This document shows positions 55,186-63,002 of a DNA stretch of 64,000 nucleotides, piece by piece. Each line of letters opens with the position of its first letter. The stretch's first letter is position 1. The notes under the pieces are model-generated. The model saw only the letters and a program-made list of their open reading frames with translations. It was not told where the DNA came from and did not search any database. The position numbers and the translations under genes were made by a program. The DNA comes from Methanosarcina barkeri 3 (GTDB lineage Archaea > Halobacteriota > Methanosarcinia > Methanosarcinales > Methanosarcinaceae), in NCBI RefSeq assembly GCF_000970305.1, contig NZ_CP009517.1:1240001-1304000 (forward strand). Reading direction: 5' to 3'.

Positions 55186-55581
55186 TAATAAGATATTAAT
55201 TTATTGAAATTAGTCTCAAGACTGTTGAGTCTTTCAGACGGAATCTTTACTTATATAAGTTCTCAAAACGAAATTATACTCAGCAAAAAATAATTTAAAA
55301 TTCCATAAACTTTAAAAATCGATATTGTAAATATTTGTCAGTAGTGTCGCACTTTTTCCTACTTTCTGAATATCTGTAATCCTTGTAAATCTAGCTGTCT
55401 CATAAAATCTATTTTCCTGAAACTGCAAATCTGACAGACTATCGAAATATTGAGGACTAAGACTCGGGATATGAATCCCTGTTGCCTTTAATCCCTGCTA
55501 CCGTCTAACGAAAATATTGGCTTGATATTGCTTTTCAAGCTACTTTTGAGTTTATTCCTGTCTTTCAAGCTACTTTTGAAT
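55186..55581. other. Intergenic region
   Basis: Mostly AT-rich. Three imperfect copies of TTTCAAGCTACTTTTGA(G/A)TTTA-TCCTG occur at about 55534-55615, running into the end of the fumarase beta gene. Confidence 0.45.
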
Positions 55582-56160
55582 TTATCTCTGCTTTTCAAGC
55601 TGTTTTTGAGCTTTTTCCCTTACCTCGGCAAAAATGTCCTTTCCTTTTGTGTCAATCCCTACAATAAGCGGCCCGAATTCTTCCACTCTGAGCACCCAGA
55701 CAGCTTCAGGCATTCCAAGATCAAGCCAGTGGACAGCTTTTACTTCCTTGATTAACTCTGCAGCAAGAGCTGCACACCCGCCTGTATAAGCAAGGTAGAC
55801 GGATCTGTTCTTCAAGGCATCGACAACGTCTTTCATCCCGCCTTTTCCTATGATTGCCCGGATTTGATGCGCTTTCAGGAGAGGAGGTGTCATTTTTGAC
55901 ATCCTGCCGCTGGTTGTAGGGCCGGCGGACACTACTTTCCAGCTGCCGTTTTCAGTTTTCTGCATCAGGGGGCCGCAATGGTAGATTACAGCACCTTCCA
56001 GGGAAAAAGGAAGTTCTTCTTTCTTTTCTCCCATCTCAAGAATTCTGGCATGAGCCTCGTCCCTGGCTGTCAGGATTTCTCCTGAGAGATAAACAATATC
56101 TCCTGCATTGAGTTTCTCGATATCTTCTTTTTTCAACGGGGTTTTCAGGTGATATTCCAT
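55582..56160 (-). CDS. Fumarate hydratase class I, beta subunit
   Basis: 192 residues. Together with the alpha subunit interconverts fumarate and malate. Landmarks of the C-terminal class I domain: [41 protein letters not shown] and [11 protein letters not shown], and [20 protein letters not shown]. The ATG overlaps the stop of the alpha gene (TAATG), so the two are translationally coupled. The coding end overlaps a short repeat. In methanogens this belongs to the partial TCA route from oxaloacetate. Confidence 0.93.
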   Translation of the reverse strand: MEYHLKTPLKKEDIEKLNAGDIVYLSGEILTARDEAHARILEMGEKKEELPFSLEGAVIYHCGPLMQKTENGSWKVVSAGPTTSGRMSKMTPPLLKAHQIRAIIGKGGMKDVVDALKNRSVYLAYTGGCAALAAELIKEVKAVHWLDLGMPEAVWVLRVEEFGPLIVGIDTKGKDIFAEVREKAQKQLEKQR

Positions 56161-57002
56161 TATTCATCCCCTCCAAACACAACCGAAGCATGTCGATTCG
56201 CCCAGCACTGGATATTTACTGCAACCGGAAGGGACGCAGTGTGGCAGTGAGCAGTTTTCACGCGTACTGCAAGGGCAGTTGTGCTGCCGCCAAGCCCCAT
56301 ACAGCCTATCCCAAGGGCGTTTACAGCCTCAAAGATCTCTCTTTCAAGTCCTTCCATCGGGACGTCAAGAGGCTCAAGCAGGGCTTCTTTTGCAAGCCTG
56401 GCTGCCGCATCAAACGAACCCCCTATACCGACTCCTATGGTCAGAGGAGGACAGGGCATTCCTCCGGCATTCACTACGGTTTCGAGCACGAAGTTTTTGA
56501 TGCTTCCGGTTTCAGTAGGGTTAAACATACGCAATACACTCATATTTTCCGAACCTGCGCCCTTAGGAGCAGCCGTGATCTTCAACCGGTTTCCGGGAAC
56601 AATTTTCCAGTGAATATCCGGAATTCCAACCCCTAAATTATTTCCGCTGTTCTTTCGGGTCAGAGGATCAACTGCATTCGGCCGAAGAGGAATTTCAGCT
56701 GTTGCAAGGACTACTGCTTCCCTGATTGCAGCCTCAAGGTCAAAACTCGACTGAAATTCGCTCCCGATTTCCGCAAAAAAGATCATGATGCCAGTATCCT
56801 GGCACATAGGAACCCTGTACTTTTTTGCAATTTCAAGGTTCTTCAGGATTGCCTGAAGCTGGGATTTTGCAACCTGATTTTTTTCTGCAGCCTCAGCTTT
56901 CCTGAGCGCATTCACTACATCATCAGGAAGCTCGATTTCCGCTTTTCTTAAAAGGTCTGCTATAGACCGGATAAAACTTTCACGGTTAATTTTTGTAGAC
57001 AA
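56160..57002 (-). CDS. Fumarate hydratase class I, alpha subunit
   Basis: 280 residues from TTG 57002. Cluster cysteines lie in [18 protein letters not shown] and the C-terminal NIQCWANR, matching the three ligands of the oxygen-sensitive 4Fe-4S fumarases; [14 protein letters not shown] and GIGCMGLGG are also typical. A longer frame starting at 57080 exists, but GGTGATC sits just before TTG 57002 and a TATA box (GGATATATATTC, about 57054-57065 reversed) lies between the two, so the short start is preferred. Forms a two-gene operon with the beta subunit. Confidence 0.92.
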   Translation of the reverse strand: MSTKINRESFIRSIADLLRKAEIELPDDVVNALRKAEAAEKNQVAKSQLQAILKNLEIAKKYRVPMCQDTGIMIFFAEIGSEFQSSFDLEAAIREAVVLATAEIPLRPNAVDPLTRKNSGNNLGVGIPDIHWKIVPGNRLKITAAPKGAGSENMSVLRMFNPTETGSIKNFVLETVVNAGGMPCPPLTIGVGIGGSFDAAARLAKEALLEPLDVPMEGLEREIFEAVNALGIGCMGLGGSTTALAVRVKTAHCHTASLPVAVNIQCWANRHASVVFGGDE

Positions 57003-57275
57003 AAGATCACCATTGTATAGGAGAAATGAATTCTTTAGAACAAAGGACAGGCATGAATATATATCCTGCACAGGATACACAGTGAGCGCTTTATGAGATG
57101 GATTCCAGGGCGCTTTTTTTGTTTTTAATGTTTAAATATCGAGCGGCCCAGATTCTGGAACTGTGCAGTTGGCTGGTAAAAGGAAGTTAGGTTAAAATTG
57201 TTTATATGTTTCAGGCATTAAGTGAGTAAAACAGGAATAAATATATCGTTGACTGATTACTAAAGATAACCTACT

Positions 57276-57543
57276 TTAAATTAACTGCTCAATAATGTCT
57301 TCTCTGTTTTTAAGTAATAAATAACCTTTAATTTTGTTAGCCAACCTTTTTGGAAGATCAGACAATTTGCTAATATGTTCTCCTCTTATCCTTTGCAAGA
57401 AAAAATTCATAGAACTAGAAAAAATTTTCAGGCTTTCTTCGTTTTTCCAAAAACCTATAAAGTAATTGGATATCTATCTCCATACTTTGTGGGTCAATAA
57501 ACTCAAGTGTTCTTGAATAACATACGTTTTCGATAAAATACAC
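57276..57543 (-). pseudogene. Small broken gene of unknown family
   Basis: Reading left from GTG 57543: YFIENVCYSRTLEFIDPQSM, then EIDIQLLYRFLEKRRKPENF and a stop. One base later the frame resumes SSMNFFLQRIRGEHISKLSD, LPKRLANKIKGYLLLKNRED and a stop at 57276. The pieces look like one 85-90 residue charged helical protein broken by a single-base deletion in a T-rich run near 57425. I do not recognise it. It is divergent from the DUF2254-like gene. Confidence 0.45.
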
Positions 57544-57579
57544 AAATTTTATTTAACAGAATTTAGAAAATAATATAAA

Positions 57580-59139
57580 ATGGGTTCGCTATCTTTTACT
57601 TTTGATAATAGTTTTTATAATAAAGCATTCTCTTATAAAATGGTAGACACAATATTTCATGATGTGTGTTTTTCCCAAACAGATGTGGAGAGTGCAAGGT
57701 CCTTAATAAGTACAATAATACAAGGCGAAGCGGCAATAATTGCTATAGTCTTTACATTAAGCCTCATTGCTGTTCAACAAACGACTTCAACTTATTCTCC
57801 ACGTGTTATTGATATATTCAATGATTACAAGAAAAATAAGCCCTTTTTCATGCTACTTTGTGCATACACCTTTTGCATTGCGTGTAGTGCATTACTGCTA
57901 AAAGTTATCACGAGTGAAAAGAATGAGAACATAGTTACTCCATCTATTGAACATTACATTTGGATAGTATGTGCACTATTTATTTTATCAATTATTGTCT
58001 TGCTACCTTATATTAATTTCACGCTTAATATGTTTAAGCCTACTACTTTAATTAAACTGCTATCAGAGAACATAAGTAAACAATCTATCGAATTTGCCAT
58101 AGAACTCGAAAGCTCAAGAAATATAGATCAAAGTGGTCAAATTAAACCTATTGATGATACGATCCAACCTATTGTGGATGTTTTACAAGGTGCGATGAAG
58201 TCTTATGATTATGAAACAACCAGATATGGATTGAAAATAATTGAAGCTAAAGCAATTCAAATTCTTAGCGATGAAAGATACAATACTGGTAAGGAAGCTA
58301 TAGCAAAAAGAATTATTGATAACATAAGGATTATAGGCATTATTGCTACAAAACAGGAAATGGAAAAGGCGGTAAATGATACAGTAGATACTTTTTTTGC
58401 AATATTTGAATGTTTGATTGATAGAGAAATTTATGAACCTATAGATACCCTTATTTCAGCTCTTTTCACTATTGGAGAACAAACAATAAATGAGAATATA
58501 GATACATCCACAGTTTATATATTCAAAAAGTTAACCGAAATCGGGATAAAATCAACAGACTCAAATCTTAAAAATGTAACTGAAAATATGATTCATTTGA
58601 TAGCAAGAATGACATTAGAAAAAATATCAATGGAAAATAAGCAAGGAATTTATCAAATTTTATGCTCCGGTGTTTGCCTAGAAGCATTTGACTCTCTTGG
58701 TAGTATCTGTGAAAAAACCGCTGAAAAAAAATGGGAATTTGAGACATCAAACTTGATATATATGCTTAAAATAATTGGAACATCACTATTCGAAAATACA
58801 GATATAAAAGGAAACGCGGATTATTTATTGGATAATCTGTTAAGCACACTTGAATCAATAACTCAAAATTTAATAAAAAACGACCTCAAAAAGTTAGTAT
58901 ATAATACGACTTCAATAATACATCTAATCGGAAAAGAAGCATTTGTAAAGAATAAACGTCTAACAGAAGTATCTTGTAACTTACTTGATAACATAAGTTC
59001 TGAAATAACTCACTGTTCACCAGAAGTAAACGGTGAGCGTGATACATTGCGTGATAAATTAATTCTTAATATTATGACTTGGGAAGGAGAATTAAACAAA
59101 CTCCTATATACAAGTAGTGGAACAAACTATGCCCAATAA
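57580..59139 (+). CDS. DUF2254-like membrane protein
   Basis: 519 residues. Three N-terminal membrane helices (about 48-66, 85-105, 124-145) include STIIQGEAAIIAIVFTLSLI and AVQQTTSTYSPRVIDIF, the DUF2254 hallmark (long helix followed by Q--S--YSPR). The remaining 350 residues are a cytosolic alpha-helical domain rich in Asn, Lys and Ile, unlike typical DUF2254 C-termini. AT-rich codon use stands out against neighbours such as the fumarase genes. No ribosome site before ATG 57580; ATG 57640 is possible. Function unknown. Confidence 0.72.
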   Translation: MGSLSFTFDNSFYNKAFSYKMVDTIFHDVCFSQTDVESARSLISTIIQGEAAIIAIVFTLSLIAVQQTTSTYSPRVIDIFNDYKKNKPFFMLLCAYTFCIACSALLLKVITSEKNENIVTPSIEHYIWIVCALFILSIIVLLPYINFTLNMFKPTTLIKLLSENISKQSIEFAIELESSRNIDQSGQIKPIDDTIQPIVDVLQGAMKSYDYETTRYGLKIIEAKAIQILSDERYNTGKEAIAKRIIDNIRIIGIIATKQEMEKAVNDTVDTFFAIFECLIDREIYEPIDTLISALFTIGEQTINENIDTSTVYIFKKLTEIGIKSTDSNLKNVTENMIHLIARMTLEKISMENKQGIYQILCSGVCLEAFDSLGSICEKTAEKKWEFETSNLIYMLKIIGTSLFENTDIKGNADYLLDNLLSTLESITQNLIKNDLKKLVYNTTSIIHLIGKEAFVKNKRLTEVSCNLLDNISSEITHCSPEVNGERDTLRDKLILNIMTWEGELNKLLYTSSGTNYAQ

Positions 59140-59313
59140 GCAAGAGCGACTCCTCAGAAAGATTAATGTCAGTTTATCCACAGATGGAGATTCGAGATCT
59201 CAGGTTTTTACATAACCTGAAATTTCTGAAAACAAAATCATTTTTCTAGGAGATATTATTTTATTCTGTAACTCAAAAGTATTAACCTTTGTATTTTGGG
59301 AAAGTTATTAAGT

Positions 59314-59600
59314 TTAGCCCTTCACTTTGATGTAATCTTTCTTTGTAACTGTGTAATTTCCATCATCATTTTCTACAGTTAAGGCACTGTATATACCGAG
59401 CTCATTGAACGTATGCCGCGCTGTTGTATTGTTTTTCGAATTCTAATTTTTATCTGGATACTCAAATACTCAGAAGTACTTGGTAGGATTGCCAGTGGTT
59501 TTGCTTGTAAACCAGACTCTAAGTGGGGCTGAGCCACTTGTTACGTCAGCTGAAAAATCCTCTACAACCGGAACTTTCAAAGAAGAAAAAGTAAAGGAGT
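59314..59600 (-). pseudogene. PKD-domain relic with two in-frame stops
   Basis: Reading leftward, LKVPVVEDFSADVTSGSAPL and RVWFTSKTTGNPTKYF begin a PKD domain (WFTS--TGNPTKYFW type), then TGA where Trp is expected, EYPDKN, TAG, and the remainder NTTARHTFNELGIYSALTVE with a normal PKD end (TVTKKDYIKVK). Everything is in one frame. Leftover of a surface-protein gene like the one at 27.7-30.7 kb. The TAG could in principle encode pyrrolysine in this genus, but the TGA and the lack of a start argue for decay. Confidence 0.7.
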
Positions 59601-59646
59601 AACAAGAACTACTGGAGTGTCCCCTTCAGATTAATGATATTTGCTT

Positions 59647-60591
59647 TTAATGACCAACCTTTTTTTTGTTTCGGTCCCAGCTCCAGGGCTCATCAAGGAT
59701 ATTGACATTAACCTTTTCTACCCCTTCCGCACTCAGGACTTTTCGCCGGATCTGTTCCTTAAAGTACTCGATCATAGGGCAGGCGGTTGTTGTTAATACA
59801 AGATTTACTTCTACATTTGGGCCGTCGACTATTATTTCCTTGACCAGACCCAGTTCGACAATATCCATCCCTACACTTGGGTCGATCACGTCTTTTAGCA
59901 GGGAATAAATTTTCTCATCCTTAAGAGCTGTTCCTTGTGGAATTTCCTCATGTCCGGAAACTGCCTCTTCATGTGCCTTAAACTGATCTTCTAGCCTGCT
60001 CAGCCGGTCAAGTATCTGGCTTATCACAATAAGTCCGGGATCAGGAAGCTTATCGTGGTCAAGTTGCCCTACAGAATCCGGGGTATGTGGCTCTGCAACC
60101 CTTGCAGGGACTCCAACAACCGTAGCTCCGGCTGGAACCGGCCGGATGACAACCGAGCCGGCACCGATTTTAGCTCCTCTTCCGACAGTAATCGGTCCAA
60201 GTACGGCTGCTCCTGAACCGATAACAACATCACTTTCAATAGTAGGATGACGCTTTACCCTTTCCAGAGCTGTCCCCCCCAGGACAACTCCCATGTATAT
60301 CAGAACGTCATCGCCTACCTCGGCAGTTTCTCCGATCACAACTCCGGACCCGTGGTCTATGAAAACTCTCCTTCCGAGCTTTGCCCCCGGATGGATTTCA
60401 ATACCTGTCAACATCCTGGAAACGTGAGAGAGGAGACGGGCCAGAAAATAAAAGTGTCTCTCCCAGAGCGAATGAGATATCCGATGTACCCAGATAGCAT
60501 GCAGGCCCGGATAGCAGCAAATTACCTCAAGCGTAGACCTTGCTGCAGGATCTTTTTTAAAAACTGTCCTGATATCTTCCCTGATTCCCAT
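59647..60591 (-). CDS. cysE: Serine O-acetyltransferase fused to a MIP18/DUF59 domain
   Basis: 314 residues. The first 170 form the short, EpsC-like CysE: catalytic [13 protein letters not shown] (His80), left-handed helix repeats, [17 protein letters not shown] and GVPARV. After a helical linker (170-220) comes a MIP18/DUF59 domain (226-306; [40 protein letters not shown]) with the conserved Cys271 seen in Fe-S assembly factors such as SufT/PaaD. So one chain joins O-acetylserine formation with a putative Fe-S assembly module. Lies 97 bp downstream of cysK on the same strand. Confidence 0.92.
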   Translation of the reverse strand: MGIREDIRTVFKKDPAARSTLEVICCYPGLHAIWVHRISHSLWERHFYFLARLLSHVSRMLTGIEIHPGAKLGRRVFIDHGSGVVIGETAEVGDDVLIYMGVVLGGTALERVKRHPTIESDVVIGSGAAVLGPITVGRGAKIGAGSVVIRPVPAGATVVGVPARVAEPHTPDSVGQLDHDKLPDPGLIVISQILDRLSRLEDQFKAHEEAVSGHEEIPQGTALKDEKIYSLLKDVIDPSVGMDIVELGLVKEIIVDGPNVEVNLVLTTTACPMIEYFKEQIRRKVLSAEGVEKVNVNILDEPWSWDRNKKKVGH

Positions 60592-60688
60592 TCGAAATCT
60601 TCCGGTATTAATTGTAAAATATAATGGTCAGCTATTTTTGATAAATCAGTCACAATTACTGGTAAACAGCCACACAGTTGCTGACAAA

Positions 60689-61615
60689 TCAGTCAAAGAG
60701 GTCAGTGCTCAGATAACGTTCTCCCGTGTCCGGCAAAATTACAACAATTGTCCTTCCGCTCATCTCTTCCCTGGCTGCAACCTGCAGAGCAGCATAGGTA
60801 GCAGCACCTGAAGATATGCCTGCAAGGATGCCTTCTTCCTTTGCCAGGCGCCTGGATGTGGCAGCAGCGTTGTCTCCGGTTACTTTGATCACTTCATCTA
60901 CAAGGTCAAGCCGGAGTACATCAGGAACGAAACCTGCACCGATACCTTGAATCCTGTGTGGGCCCGAGCTTCCACCACTGAGCACAGGAGATTCGGCAGG
61001 TTCGACTGCGATCGCCTTAAACGCAGGTTTTCGTTTTTTGATGACACTGGCAATGCCTGTGATGGTTCCGCCTGTCCCCACGCCTGCTACAATGACATCT
61101 GCTTTGCCGTCCGTGTCTCTCCAGATTTCTTCGGCCGTTGTCCGTCTGTGAATTTCAGGGTTTGCAGGATTCTGGAATTGCTGGGTTATGAAATAAAGTT
61201 CAGGGTCGTCAGCAGCCATCTGCTCGGCTTTATTGACTGCTCCTTTCATTCCTTCCGTTCCAGAGGTCAGGACAAGTTCCGCTCCAAGCGCTTTTAAAAG
61301 TTTTCTTCTTTCTACCGTCATTGTTTCAGGCATAACCAGTATGAGCTTGTAGCCACGGGCAGCACAAACGCCTGCAAGTGCAATACCTGTGTTGCCGCTA
61401 GTGGCTTCAATAACAGTAGTACCTTTTTTGATTTTCCCTTCAAGTTCGGCTTTTTCAACCATTGCCAGCCCTATTCTGTCCTTCACACTCCCCATAGGGT
61501 TAAAGGACTCCACTTTAGCTAACACATCAGCATGCAGACCTTCTGTTATATGGTTTAACCTGACAAGAGGTGTATTACCAATTGTCCAGGTTATATCGGA
61601 ATATATTTGTCCCAT
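60689..61615 (-). CDS. cysK: Cysteine synthase (O-acetylserine sulfhydrylase)
   Basis: 308 residues. Makes cysteine from O-acetylserine and sulfide with PLP. K45 in [11 protein letters not shown] holds [23 protein letters not shown] binds the substrate; [10 protein letters not shown] cradles the PLP phosphate; SGAATYAAL follows near the end. Full length. GGAGACGGTAAAAGT precedes ATG 61615. Forms an operon with cysE downstream. The upstream 650 bp hold a tandem repeat, a perfect palindrome matching the one at nifS, and then the regulator gene. Confidence 0.95.
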   Translation of the reverse strand: MGQIYSDITWTIGNTPLVRLNHITEGLHADVLAKVESFNPMGSVKDRIGLAMVEKAELEGKIKKGTTVIEATSGNTGIALAGVCAARGYKLILVMPETMTVERRKLLKALGAELVLTSGTEGMKGAVNKAEQMAADDPELYFITQQFQNPANPEIHRRTTAEEIWRDTDGKADVIVAGVGTGGTITGIASVIKKRKPAFKAIAVEPAESPVLSGGSSGPHRIQGIGAGFVPDVLRLDLVDEVIKVTGDNAAATSRRLAKEEGILAGISSGAATYAALQVAAREEMSGRTIVVILPDTGERYLSTDLFD

Positions 61616-61672
61616 ACTTTTACCGTCTCCTGCAACTTGCTTTTTTCAGGTTCCACATACTTTAATTTAATT

Positions 61673-61728
61673 GGATTATATTAATTAGATTATATTAACC
61701 AGATTATATTAATTAGATTATATTAACT
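61673..61728. repeat. 14 bp tandem repeat, four copies, upstream of cysK
   Basis: GGATTATATTAATT, then AGATTATATTAACC, AGATTATATTAATT and AGATTATATTAACT. Each copy contains a TATA-like ATTATATTAA, so the array sits where the cysK promoter is expected (58-113 bp upstream of the start). Confidence 0.88.
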
Positions 61729-61894
61729 CAGAGCTATATTACAAGCTGTCAATTGTGCGTGTTTTGCACTCAAACCTTTTCAGGCCTGATTATAGTTGAT
61801 CGGATGACTTTTCATTTAGCCGGCTGGTATTTTAAACGGCAAACGCGACTGTAATATACAGCGAGATGCGGAAACATACAGATAATTCACAGGA

Positions 61895-61912
61895 AATTCA
61901 CAATTGTGAATT
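61895..61912. promoter_or_regulatory. Perfect 18 bp palindrome AATTCACAATTGTGAATT
   Basis: Lies between cysK (start 61615) and the 62268 regulator. The core TTCACAATTGTGAA recurs, with small changes, twice over the nifS start site (62960-62993). Probable binding site of a dimeric regulator of the cysteine/sulfur locus. Confidence 0.6.
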
Positions 61913-62016
61913 AATCTTATGTTTAATATAGTTATCGAGAAATTTCTTTACTGAAAACGTACATAAGAATGAAAAAAATCCGACAACAGGATGTAAAAAA
62001 GTGAAGAAGCGGAAAA

Positions 62017-62205
62017 GCATTAATGGAAAAACAGTAAAAGGACTAAGAAGCAATAAAAGGACTAAGAAGCAATAAAAGGACTGAAAAGCAATAGAAAGAC
62101 TGAAAAACAGTAAAAGGACTGAGAAGCAATAAAAGGACTGAAAAGCAATAGAAAGACTGAAAAACAGTAAAAGAACCGAAAAACAATAAAAAAGCTCTAA
62201 AAGCA
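62017..62205. repeat. 19 bp tandem repeat, about nine copies, with a 57 bp higher-order period
   Basis: Units AAAAGGACTGAAAAGCAAT, AGAAAGACTGAAAAACAGT and AAAAGGACTGAGAAGCAAT alternate so that a three-unit block (57 bp) appears twice. Since 19 is not a multiple of 3 the array is not coding, although a Phe/Leu/Ser-rich antisense frame stays open. Confidence 0.9.
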
Positions 62206-62267
62206 GTAAACGAACTGACAAAGTCCGGCTTTATGCTTCAGATTCTTCTTTATTATCAACTTTACCT

Positions 62268-62624
62268 TCAAGTTTTATCTTCTGTTTCATCCTCTGCATG
62301 TTCTTCCTGACTACAACCGTTGTTGCACTTATTTTCAATTCCTCTGGCACTTACACAGATCTCACAGATTCTTGCTACAAAGTCATCAACTCTGTTCTCA
62401 ATCAGGTCCTGAGCAAGCTTTTCGATCAGTTCTTTAGTTTCGCCCTGAAACTCGATTCTGTATCCTCTTTTTCCCGAAATATACTGGGAAACTGCCGATG
62501 GAGCAATCTCCAGCAACTTTGCAGATGCTGCCTGTGACTGTCCTTTTTTTACGAGTTCGATTGCAAGACTGGCCCTTATTGCGGGGACCAGATCCCACAC
62601 AATCTTCTGACACGGAGTTTCCAT
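62268..62624 (-). CDS. Helix-turn-helix regulator with C-terminal cysteine motif
   Basis: 118 residues from ATG 62624. HTH of the XRE/lambda-like type: LVKKGQSQAASAKLLEIAPS followed by AVSQYISGKRG. The C-terminal part carries C-x2-C...C-x3-C (ICEICVSARGIENKCNNGC), suited to bind a metal or Fe-S cluster, then an acidic tail. It stands between cysK-cysE and nifS and next to three palindromic sites, so a sulfur- or Fe-S-responsive repressor of this locus is the natural inference. Upstream, TTTTACAATTGAAA (62663-62676) resembles the same site and could allow autoregulation. Confidence 0.82.
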   Translation of the reverse strand: METPCQKIVWDLVPAIRASLAIELVKKGQSQAASAKLLEIAPSAVSQYISGKRGYRIEFQGETKELIEKLAQDLIENRVDDFVARICEICVSARGIENKCNNGCSQEEHAEDETEDKT

Positions 62625-62711
62625 AATTACCATCACTTTTTGAGATATTACAATTTTTGAAATTTTACAATTGAAAGCAAATATGTCTGGTATACATATA
62701 AATTATTATCA

Positions 62712-62924
62712 TTGGAAAAAACAATAATGAGATCCCTGGACAGCTTTCTTGGAAATGAAACTTTGAGAAAAATGGCTCGATTTTTAGCAATTAAAAAAGT
62801 TTCCGAAAAGATTCAAAGTGTTTCTGAAAAGATTCAAAGTGTTTCTGAAAAGATTCAAAGTGTTTCTGAAAAGATTCAAAAAAGCTCCTGGAAAGATTTC
62901 TGGACTCTTTCTGTATATCTGTGA
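62712..62924 (+). repeat. Heptad-repeat mini-ORF made by a 21 bp tandem repeat
   Basis: Four copies of a 21 bp unit (62799-62882, GTTTCTGAAAAGATTCAAA plus GT) lie inside an open frame of 70 codons. In frame it reads VSEKIQS four times, an amphipathic heptad, after FLGNETLRKMARFLAIKK. It lacks a good ribosome site and sits between divergent promoters, so it may be only a repeat; if translated it would be a small coiled coil. Confidence 0.5.
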
Positions 62925-62951
62925 TTTTTTTCCTGGTGTCTTACGATAAAA

Positions 62952-62993
62952 CTTATATATTCACAATTGTTATTGTTTATTCACGATTGTGAA
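62952..62993 (+). promoter_or_regulatory. nifS promoter with two overlapping operator-like sites
   Basis: TATA box CTTATATATT (62952-62961) is followed at once by TTCACAATTGT (62960-62970) and by TTCACGATTGTGAA (62980-62993), 20 bp apart start to start. The second site covers the expected transcription start, so binding should block initiation. Same motif as the palindrome at 61895. Confidence 0.68.
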
Positions 62994-63002
62994 GGTGTGA
63001 GT

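Noticed and set aside
61898-62221. Phe/Leu/Ser-rich frame on the minus strand
   Set aside because: Antisense reading of a 19 bp repeat; no ribosome site, and the 19 bp unit shifts frame between copies.
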